Assembly: GCA_038869515.1 (NCBI GenBank)
Contig: JAWCQZ010000004.1
Coordinates: 124,001 to 188,000, forward strand
DNA from: JAWCQZ01 sp038869515 [NCBI: Halobacteria archaeon]
GTDB lineage: Archaea; Halobacteriota; Syntropharchaeia; JACQPP01
DNA length: 64,000 nt
Direction of reading: 5' to 3'
In this document: one piece after another, positions 57,208 to 64,000 of the stretch
Layout: each line of letters begins with the position of its first letter
Numbering within the stretch: position 1 is the stretch's first letter
Translations under genes and position numbers: made by a program
The notes under the pieces: generated by a model
The model's database searches: none
The model's input: only the letters and a program-made list of their open reading frames with translations
Told to the model about the DNA's origin: nothing

Positions 57208-59096
57208 CCGGACGGCTCACGCACGACCAGCGCCCGATCCGCCTTCACGTCCAGCAGCGTGGTGACCCTGCCGCTGGGCCAGCGGACGGTGAGTTCGCCG
57301 ACCGACCCGTTCTCCCCAAGCCCGAAGTGGACCGGAATCATGGAGCCTGAAGAGTGGCCCGAGCCGCTCTTGACCTCCCGGAGGAGGGAGAGGTTGCCCG
57401 CCCGGACAGTCACCCGCGCCCCGATCCCGTCCCGGTTGGAGCAGGAAGCGGGGCCCCCGACCCCCCCCGCTGTGGCGTCGAGACGCGAGGGTCGGGGGCC
57501 GGGAAGGGGAGCGCCTCCCCGGTGGTCCGGCCCGCACGACCCGACCGGCTTCACGACCAGCCAGTGGTTCCCGGGGGGCGGGTCGCCCCTGTAGAGGCGG
57601 GCGGGGCCGCCCTGATTCACCACCGCCAGGTCGAGGGCCCCGTCCCCGTCGAGGTCCCCGTAGGCGGCGCCCCGCGAGTCCCCCCGGTCCCCCGCACCGG
57701 CCCGCGCCGCGGCCTCGGAGAAGGTCCCGTTCCCGAGGTTGAGGAAGAGGCGGTTCGGGAGTTGGAAGAACCGCCGGTGGCCGTAGGGGTCGAATCCATT
57801 GGCGACGTAGAGGTCGATGTCCCCGTCGAGGTCGGCGTCGAGGAAGAGGCCGCCCCATCCCCACTCGACGGCGTGGACCCCCGCCGCGCGCGCCTCCTCG
57901 GTGAACGCGAGCCCGCCCCGGTTCAGGTAGAGTGCGCTCCCCATCTCGACCATCCGGGGCAAGGAGTCGCGCCACCGGTCCGGGAGTCGCTTCAGCAGCG
58001 CCGAGTCCTGCCGCAGAAGGGACCGGAGGGCCTCCGCCCGGCCCCCGTCGTCTCCGGGGGGCAGGCCGAGGACGTCGCCGAGATACTGGACCCAGAAAAT
58101 GTTGGGGACGTAGAGGTCGAGGTCGCCGTCGTTGTCCACGTCCCCCGAGTCCACCCCCATGCCGTTGGCCCGGTAGCCGGTCCCCGACGCCGTGGTGACG
58201 TCTTCGAACGCCCCATCCCCGAGATTGCGGAGCAGGAGGTTGGGCCCGAAGTCGTTGGAGACGTAGAGGTCGGGCCAGCCGTCTCCGTCGAGGTCGGTGA
58301 AGGCGGCGCCGAGCGCGTAGCCGGAGTCCCCTGTGCCGGATTTTTGAGTGACGTCGGTGAACGTTCCTTCGCAGTTGCTCCGAAAGAGGCGGTTGGGCTC
58401 TCCGTCCCGCCGGGCGAAGTCGTAGGCGGCGTGGGCCGGCTCCGCGTAGAGGGCGCGGGCGTCAACGTAGTTCGCGAGGTAGAGGTCGAGGCAGCCGTCC
58501 CGGTCGTAGTCCCCCCAGGCGACGTGGTAGGTGTGGCCCGCGTGGCCCGCGCCCGCCCGCCCGGTCACGTCGGTGAAGGTGGAGTCGCAGTTGTTGCGGT
58601 AGAGCCGGTTGGAGGTCCCGAGATTCGCCACGTAGAGGTCCGGGCAGCCGTCGTTGTCGTAGTCCCCCCAGGCGGCGGCGCGCCCCTCCCCGGGGTCGGC
58701 GACCCCCGCCGCCGCGGCGACCTCGGTGAACCTCCAGTTCCCGTCGTTCCGGTAGAGGGCGTCGGGCCCGCCCTGGGTGAAGAAGAGGTCGAGGTCGCCG
58801 TCGTTGTCGTAGTCGGCCATCGCGGCGCCGCCCCCCATGAGGCCGAAACGCTCGTCGGTCCCGGGGCAGCGCGACTTGACGAACTCCACGCCGCTCCCGG
58901 AGACCTGGGTGAAGAGGGTGCCCGAGAAATCGGCGGCGAGGGCCGCGGCGGAGACCCGGACCGGGGCGGGGCTGGCGCAGGTCCCGGGGGCGGGGGGAGC
59001 GGGGGGCGTGGCGGGGGACGGCGCCGGGGTCGCGCAGGCGGAGAGGAAGAGGAGGGCGGCGAGTGCGACTCCGGCCGCGCCCCGGGGCGGGGACAT
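57204..59096 (-). CDS. Secreted FG-GAP/VCBS-repeat lipoprotein with ASPIC/UnbV domain (CRTAC1-like)
   Basis: A 630-residue protein with a lipobox-type signal (LLFLSAC, Cys near residue 21) and Pro-rich linker. At least seven calcium-type repeats follow (DYDNDGDLDLFFTQ, DYDNDGCPDLYVANLG, DYDRDGCLDLYLANY, DLDGDGWPDLYVSN, DVDNDGDLDLYVPN, DADLDGDIDLYVANG, DLDGDGALDLAVVN). They form a beta-propeller. The C-terminus (GIGARVTVRAG, LTVRWPSGRVTTLLDV) is ASPIC/UnbV. It is probably a surface adhesion or binding protein, in the same direction as the giant surface protein. Confidence 0.9.
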   Translation of the reverse strand: MSPPRGAAGVALAALLFLSACATPAPSPATPPAPPAPGTCASPAPVRVSAAALAADFSGTLFTQVSGSGVEFVKSRCPGTDERFGLMGGGAAMADYDNDGDLDLFFTQGGPDALYRNDGNWRFTEVAAAAGVADPGEGRAAAWGDYDNDGCPDLYVANLGTSNRLYRNNCDSTFTDVTGRAGAGHAGHTYHVAWGDYDRDGCLDLYLANYVDARALYAEPAHAAYDFARRDGEPNRLFRSNCEGTFTDVTQKSGTGDSGYALGAAFTDLDGDGWPDLYVSNDFGPNLLLRNLGDGAFEDVTTASGTGYRANGMGVDSGDVDNDGDLDLYVPNIFWVQYLGDVLGLPPGDDGGRAEALRSLLRQDSALLKRLPDRWRDSLPRMVEMGSALYLNRGGLAFTEEARAAGVHAVEWGWGGLFLDADLDGDIDLYVANGFDPYGHRRFFQLPNRLFLNLGNGTFSEAAARAGAGDRGDSRGAAYGDLDGDGALDLAVVNQGGPARLYRGDPPPGNHWLVVKPVGSCGPDHRGGAPLPGPRPSRLDATAGGVGGPASCSNRDGIGARVTVRAGNLSLLREVKSGSGHSSGSMIPVHFGLGENGSVGELTVRWPSGRVTTLLDVKADRALVVREPSG

Positions 59097-59135
59097 CGTG
59101 AAAGTCGGGCGGACGGGGGAAAGGGATTGCGGGCG

Positions 59136-62100
59136 TCAGCCCCTCACCGGCTCCGCCACCCAGAACGCCACGTCGTCGTTGTCGGCGTCCCAGGTGAAGC
59201 AGGCGTTCCACGAGGAGCCCTCTGCGGTGTCCCGGACGCTCGCCCGGACCCGGTGGACGCCGGGGTTGCCCGCGTTCGCGAAGACGGGCGTGAATGCGGA
59301 GCAGGTGCTGGGGGTGTTCCCGGGGGGCGTCGCCTCCCGGTAGCCCACCCGGACCCACCCGGTGCTGTTCCCCGAGTTGTAGGAGATGGCGGTGTCGTTC
59401 CCGGCGACGGTGCAGGTGAAGGAGGGGGTCACCAGGACTTCGGCCCCGGGCCGGTAGACGCTGAGGTTGGTGAAAACGCTGTTGACGGTGCGGCCGCCGG
59501 TGCAGGGGCGCGCCCCGCTGATCTGGCACGAGTCGAGGACGAAGTTGGTGCACCCCGGCGCGCCGGTGGAAGACGAGGAGAAAGCGAGGGGCGGGTCCCA
59601 CCTCCCGGGAGCGGTGACGAAGGAGTTGACCTGGGTGTTGGTCCCAATCTGGTGGGCCACGCAGTCGCCCGCCGGGAGGGCGGGGCCGCCCACGCGGCCC
59701 ACGTAGGTGCCGTTGCGGTAGACGTAGGTGTAGTTCCCCGAGCCGCAGGCGTAGTCGTAGGCCACCTTGTAGGAGTGGGTCTCCCCCGCCGCCGCGGTGT
59801 GGCCGGCGAAGGTCTGGCTCCCGCCCGGCCGGACCAGCCGGATGGAAGCCGAGGTCTGCTCCACGATGAACCCGTCCGGGACCCCGCACGAGGAGTTGTG
59901 GAACGCCCACCGGCTCACCGGCGCCCCGCTGTAGGTGGCGTTCCACTCGTAGAGGGTCAACTGCCGTGTGACGTTGGGGTCCACCGCAACGTTGTATTTG
60001 TAGATGTTTCCGATGACATACTCCGTCGGGACGTCGGCCAGGTTGCGGACCACCAGTTTCCACTGGAAGGCCAGGTTGCTGGTCAGGTTGGAGTCGGTCC
60101 ACAGGGTCGGGGTGGGGCTGTTGGTGACGAGGCCCCAGTTGCTGAACCCCTCGGGGTTGGCGGAGCAGTCGAGGGTCGAGTTCCGCCGGTAGTGCGACCA
60201 GTTGGCGAGGCCCGACTCGGGGTCGTCCCCGGGCTCGAACCAGACGTCGGCGGGGGTGGTGTTGGCTCCGTCGAAGTAGTAGATGGAGCCGTTGACGGGC
60301 GGGCTGATGTCAATCCGGGCGATGGAGGCCGAGGTCGCGTTGGCCCAGTTGGCCACGTTGTCGGTGGTGTTGTAGGAATACTGGTAGCAGTTGCCGGTCG
60401 CCACCGAGGTGTCGGGGTAGGGTGATGCGGGGTCGTAGGCGAGGTCGCTCCAGGCGGACCAGGCGCCGCACACCTGGGCGCTCAGCGTGGCCGAGCGCCT
60501 CTGGAGGATGCGGCCGTTGCTCGCGATGCCGGAGCCGTTCTCGGTCACCGCGGGCAGGGTGATGGTCACCGACTCGACGTTGTAGTAGCCGTCGGTGTAG
60601 GAGGGGCCGGTGTTGCCCTGGGGGCCCGCCACGTCGCGGAAGACGGTGAAGGTCGTGTTGTTGGAGGCGCCGGCGTTGTTGTAGCAGAGGGCCCCCGTCG
60701 TCTGGTTGTAGGTGCTGGCGGTGTTCCAGGTGTAGTTCCACTGGTGGGGAGGCGAGGTGAGGTTGACTCCGCCCGCCGAGGTGGTGGCGGGGAAGGTGAT
60801 GTTGGCGATGCCCGACTCCGGGTCGCTCGACTGCCAGACGGTGAGGGTGTAGCTCCCTCCCTGCGCGGTGGGGTTGTAGTAAACCGTCGTCCCGTTCACG
60901 TGGCCGTAGGGCGACGACTCCGTGAGGAAGGTGGGGGTCCCGCAGAGCGAGGGGCCCGTGATGTCCACCCGCGCGACGTTCGCCGAGCTCACGTTGGCCC
61001 AGTTGGCGACGTTGTCGGTGACGTTGTAGGAATACTGGTAGCAGCGGCCCTGGATGACGCCGGTGTCGTTGTAGGGCGTCGGAGGGTCGGTGGCGTTGAC
61101 ATACCACGGGCTCCACTCGCCGCAGACGCCGCCGCTCAGGTTCGCGTTCCGGTTCATCAGGAGCCGTCCACCGGCCGGGATGCCCGACTCGGCGTCGCTG
61201 ACCGGGGGCAGATTCATCAGGACGCCCAGGCTGGTGTTGTAGCACACGCCGTTCCACGTGCCGCTGCAGTAGTCGGGTCCGGTGTTGCCGGAGGGCGCGC
61301 TGTAGTCGCGGTAGACCCGGAAGGGCCCGATGCCCATGTCGTCCCTCCAGGCGTCCTCGCTGTTGTTGATTTCGAGGTCGCCCAGGGCCCGGCTCCAGAT
61401 TTTCACGTCGTCGATGACGCCCGGGAAGGAGTTGTTGGTCGCCCCGAGGGCCCGGTTGCCGATGGAGGAATTCTGAGTGCACTGGTTCATGGCGCCCGGG
61501 AAGTTGGACCGGGCCGCCAGGGTCCCGTTCCTGTAGAGGCTGATGTTGGAGCCGTCGTAGGTGCCGGCGAGGTGGACCCACTGGTTGAGGGGGAGGGGCG
61601 CGGTGTCTGTCGCCCACCGCCAGGTGCCGCCGACGTTGACTCCGAGGGTGGGGCGCTGGTTGACCAGGTCCTGGTTGAGCGAGAGGTTGAACCCGCACGC
61701 CGCGCCGGTGTCCTTGTAGGAGACGACGGTTTCGTTGGTGGCGTAGGAGGTGTTGCGGTAGACCCATGCGCTCACGGTGAAGTTGGAGAAGGAGCCGAAG
61801 TTGGGCAGGCCCACGCGGGGCGCCGCCACCCCGGCGAACCGCAGCGCGCCGCTGAAGTTGACGCCGGGGCCGGTGACCCAGACGGGCGGGCCGGCGAGGG
61901 AGCCGTTCCGCCCGTTCCCGCTGGCGTCCATCACGTCCGCCCCGGAGCCGCCCGTCCCCTCGTTGAGCCTCCACCACCCCTCCAGGCCGTAGGCGGACGG
62001 GAACGGGTTGCTGGCGTTGTCCACCGCCTTGACCGCCACCCAGCCCGTGAAGGTGGTGGCCCCGTCGAAGGAGTAGTCGAGGGTGTGGGGCCCGGGAGAG

Positions 62101-64000
62101 ATGGTGCTGGTCCCGGGGACCGTCGCGTTCGGGAACTCGACCCGGGCGATGCCGGAGACGGCGTCGGAGGCCCCGCTGTCGACGGTGAAGGAGCCGCCGG
62201 TCGGACAGTAGGCCGAGTTCGAATAATAGACCCAGGTGTTGTTGGGCGCGTAGGCGCAGGGGGAGGACTCGGTGATGGTGATGGAGACGTTCGGGGGCGT
62301 CCAGTCGATGCCGTAGAGGAGGGAGACGACCGTCCCGCCGGTCTGGTTGGTCGAGTTGATGAAGACCTTGCACCGGTCGGCCCCCTCCTGAGGGCAGTGG
62401 CGGTTCGCGAAGGGCCCGACGGTGAGGTTGACGTCCTGGTCGCAGAGGCGCGAGACGTTCCCGGTCGTGTTGGTCCCGGGCGGGCTCTCCACGTGGTAGG
62501 AGCACGCCAGGTCCCAGATGAAGCGATCGTCCTCGACCATGAGGGTGCGGTTGGCGTTGAGCCAGTAGCGGAGGACGTCGGCGTAGACGTCGGCGACCGG
62601 GTGGGGGCTGAGGGCGTAGGCGGACTCCGGCGTGGTGTTGTCGGTCCGCACGACGCACCCTTTGGTGTAGCAGTGGAGGGCGGGGCCGTAGCGCGCGCCG
62701 CCGGTCTGGTTGACGAAGATGCCCTCGAACGACTGGTCGAAGCCGCAGAAGTTGATGTTGCCGAGGGAGGGGCGGTCGAGGGCGGCCGGGTCGTTCACCC
62801 GGAAGCCCTGCGGCGCGCTGGGGAAGGAGGTGGCGTTGGTCGCGTTGAGGGTCCGGTTCCGGGTCCCGGTGGTCAGGTTGCCGATGTTGAGGCAGAGGTC
62901 CTGGCTGTGGGCGGCTCCGGGGGCGCCCATCCCGGGGCCGGGGTCCCAGAAGGAGTGGCCTCCGCTCTCGAGCCAGAACCCGCCCGCGGTGACGAAGTCG
63001 CGGATGTTGACGAGGTTGGCGTCGGGCGAGCCGCCGGTCCCCGGGAAGCGCTCCCCGTAGGGATTCAGGATGGCCGTGAACTGGCGCATCTCCGCGACCG
63101 AGTCGATGCTCGATTTGCCGGTCACATTCACCACGTGGAAGCCCCGCTCCCGGAGGCGCGCGTACCACCAGTTCTGGCAGTTCGGGGAGGAGGCGTTGCC
63201 GACGGTCCCCTTGCAGGTCTCCGAGTCGTTGGTGTAGAGCCCCACGGTCCGCGCCCTCACCGGAGTCTCGACCCGCAGGTTCGGGGCGAAGAAGACGACG
63301 TGGAAGGAGCGGCAGACGCCGCTCTCCGAGGGGCCGTAGTTGTGGGCGTTGTCCCGGGAGCGGACGCAGACGTTGCAGAGGGTGTCGTTCTGCGTGCACA
63401 TGCCGCTGGCGGTGCCGATGAAAATGGTGGTGGAGTTGGGGCTGTTGCACAGGCGCGCGGCCCACTGGCTGCCGTTGGCCGGGTTGGGATAGGTCGGGGT
63501 CCCGACCGGGTTCTCGACCCGGAACTCGCAAAGGGCAAGGCCCGAATTGGCGTCGGAGTCGGAGATGTCGATGTCGAAGGCGGCGGTCTGGGTGGAGCCC
63601 GCGGGAGGATTGTTGAACGTCGTGGCGGGGGCGGTGTAGTCCACGCGGATGTGCTGCGCCCCGCCCTGCTCCTGCCCCGCGGCGGCCCAGGCGATTTCTG
63701 TGTCGTTCAGGGGGCGGAAGTGGATTTTGACCTCGTCCACCGTCCCGGAGAAGAAACGGTTGAGCCCCGCTTCGGGGGCGAAGCCGATGAGGAGGCGGGT
63801 GGCCCAATCGAACTCGCTGTGGTCGGCGAGGTTCCGGTGGACTGCGGTGAGGTTGCTCCCGTTCCAGAAGAGGGAGGCCCCGACGAGGTTCTGGGCCACG
63901 TCCCGGCGCACCCGGAGCGCGACGTGGCTCCAGTTGCCGACGCTCAGGGCCTGGGTGGAGCAGGTGCCGGCGATGTGGGGCCAGACCCGATAGCAGAGAT
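59136..64000 (-). CDS. Giant surface protein with LamG-like domains (N-terminus off window)
   Basis: About 1,620 residues are visible and the frame is open to the right edge (WSHVALRVRRDVAQN), so it is incomplete. Parts: a LamG domain at the visible N-terminus, a region like a ThuA/GATase fold (VGLYTNDSETC, FHVVNVTGKSSID), and a second LamG (LEGWWRLNEGTGGSGADVMD, WVHLAGTYDGSNISLYRNG). At least two repeated beta modules follow, sharing CYQYSYN-TDNVANWAN. Dozens of N-x-S/T sites suggest N-glycosylation, and many Cys suggest disulfides. It is probably an extracellular coat or adhesion protein. Confidence 0.85.
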   Translation of the reverse strand, partial: LCYRVWPHIAGTCSTQALSVGNWSHVALRVRRDVAQNLVGASLFWNGSNLTAVHRNLADHSEFDWATRLLIGFAPEAGLNRFFSGTVDEVKIHFRPLNDTEIAWAAAGQEQGGAQHIRVDYTAPATTFNNPPAGSTQTAAFDIDISDSDANSGLALCEFRVENPVGTPTYPNPANGSQWAARLCNSPNSTTIFIGTASGMCTQNDTLCNVCVRSRDNAHNYGPSESGVCRSFHVVFFAPNLRVETPVRARTVGLYTNDSETCKGTVGNASSPNCQNWWYARLRERGFHVVNVTGKSSIDSVAEMRQFTAILNPYGERFPGTGGSPDANLVNIRDFVTAGGFWLESGGHSFWDPGPGMGAPGAAHSQDLCLNIGNLTTGTRNRTLNATNATSFPSAPQGFRVNDPAALDRPSLGNINFCGFDQSFEGIFVNQTGGARYGPALHCYTKGCVVRTDNTTPESAYALSPHPVADVYADVLRYWLNANRTLMVEDDRFIWDLACSYHVESPPGTNTTGNVSRLCDQDVNLTVGPFANRHCPQEGADRCKVFINSTNQTGGTVVSLLYGIDWTPPNVSITITESSPCAYAPNNTWVYYSNSAYCPTGGSFTVDSGASDAVSGIARVEFPNATVPGTSTISPGPHTLDYSFDGATTFTGWVAVKAVDNASNPFPSAYGLEGWWRLNEGTGGSGADVMDASGNGRNGSLAGPPVWVTGPGVNFSGALRFAGVAAPRVGLPNFGSFSNFTVSAWVYRNTSYATNETVVSYKDTGAACGFNLSLNQDLVNQRPTLGVNVGGTWRWATDTAPLPLNQWVHLAGTYDGSNISLYRNGTLAARSNFPGAMNQCTQNSSIGNRALGATNNSFPGVIDDVKIWSRALGDLEINNSEDAWRDDMGIGPFRVYRDYSAPSGNTGPDYCSGTWNGVCYNTSLGVLMNLPPVSDAESGIPAGGRLLMNRNANLSGGVCGEWSPWYVNATDPPTPYNDTGVIQGRCYQYSYNVTDNVANWANVSSANVARVDITGPSLCGTPTFLTESSPYGHVNGTTVYYNPTAQGGSYTLTVWQSSDPESGIANITFPATTSAGGVNLTSPPHQWNYTWNTASTYNQTTGALCYNNAGASNNTTFTVFRDVAGPQGNTGPSYTDGYYNVESVTITLPAVTENGSGIASNGRILQRRSATLSAQVCGAWSAWSDLAYDPASPYPDTSVATGNCYQYSYNTTDNVANWANATSASIARIDISPPVNGSIYYFDGANTTPADVWFEPGDDPESGLANWSHYRRNSTLDCSANPEGFSNWGLVTNSPTPTLWTDSNLTSNLAFQWKLVVRNLADVPTEYVIGNIYKYNVAVDPNVTRQLTLYEWNATYSGAPVSRWAFHNSSCGVPDGFIVEQTSASIRLVRPGGSQTFAGHTAAAGETHSYKVAYDYACGSGNYTYVYRNGTYVGRVGGPALPAGDCVAHQIGTNTQVNSFVTAPGRWDPPLAFSSSSTGAPGCTNFVLDSCQISGARPCTGGRTVNSVFTNLSVYRPGAEVLVTPSFTCTVAGNDTAISYNSGNSTGWVRVGYREATPPGNTPSTCSAFTPVFANAGNPGVHRVRASVRDTAEGSSWNACFTWDADNDDVAFWVAEPVRG

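Noticed and set aside
57354-60425. A 1,023-residue plus-strand frame
   Set aside because: Antisense to the FG-GAP and LamG genes, which have clear domains; its repeats mirror theirs.

Overview
The window is a high-GC archaeal chromosome segment. The archaeal signature genes are: the cluster L18e-L13-S9-RpoN-RpoK-enolase-S2-MEMO, ABCE1/RLI, PINA, archaeal-type prepilin peptidase, CofD of F420 synthesis, a hexulose-phosphate synthase/RraA fusion, a SelB-like GTPase, and a tRNA-Pro. Many genes have an AT-rich TATA-like box about 25-30 bases before the ATG and no ribosome binding site, so transcripts look leaderless. The gene content suits a euryarchaeal, possibly Thermoplasmata-like, lineage; the exact clade cannot be fixed by reading alone.

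Layout. 1-17 kb: metabolism and housekeeping (aldolases, peptidases, an E1-like/Tus-like sulfur relay operon, Asd, CofD, short-chain dehydrogenases, flippase, phosphoesterase, PINA). 17.1-23.6 kb: a CRISPR island with 22 repeats of 36 bp, an intergenic region of about 490 bp with leader and predicted tracrRNA, and a 1,445-residue Cas12b (C2c1)-like effector. No cas1, cas2 or cas4 lies in the window. 23.6-35.6 kb: a HEPN fragment, the HPS/RraA fusion, NAD kinase, ABCE1, HIT and DJ-1 proteins, and the ribosomal/RNA polymerase cluster around a tRNA-Pro gene. 35.7-42.4 kb: a phosphonate-type ABC transporter operon with an embedded DtxR-like regulator, a second DtxR-like gene, AroD, a Yip1-like protein and a HAD phosphatase. 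42.4-56 kb: coiled-coil and RHH proteins, a short-chain dehydrogenase, two amidohydrolase paralogues, CarA, a glycosyltransferase, a BASS transporter, an Mtq2-like methyltransferase and the SelB-like GTPase. 56-64 kb: a membrane protein, an FG-GAP/ASPIC lipoprotein and a giant glycosylation-rich LamG surface protein that runs off the right edge.

The standout is the CRISPR system. The effector carries all three RuvC motifs in a Cas12b-type context, with a distinctive Cas12b C-terminus. Array, tracrRNA and effector are all best read leftward (minus strand). The intergenic region holds a two-part anti-repeat (GTGTC, then AGTCGTTCAG) that matches the 3' half of the repeat, as in known Cas12b tracrRNAs. 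Both the tracrRNA and the array leader are preceded by archaeal BRE/TATA-like boxes starting CGAAA. This suggests an effector of bacterial family working from archaeal promoters, without a local adaptation module.

The window also holds families of dispersed palindromic repeats at gene ends. Two of these copies have become part of protein N-termini.
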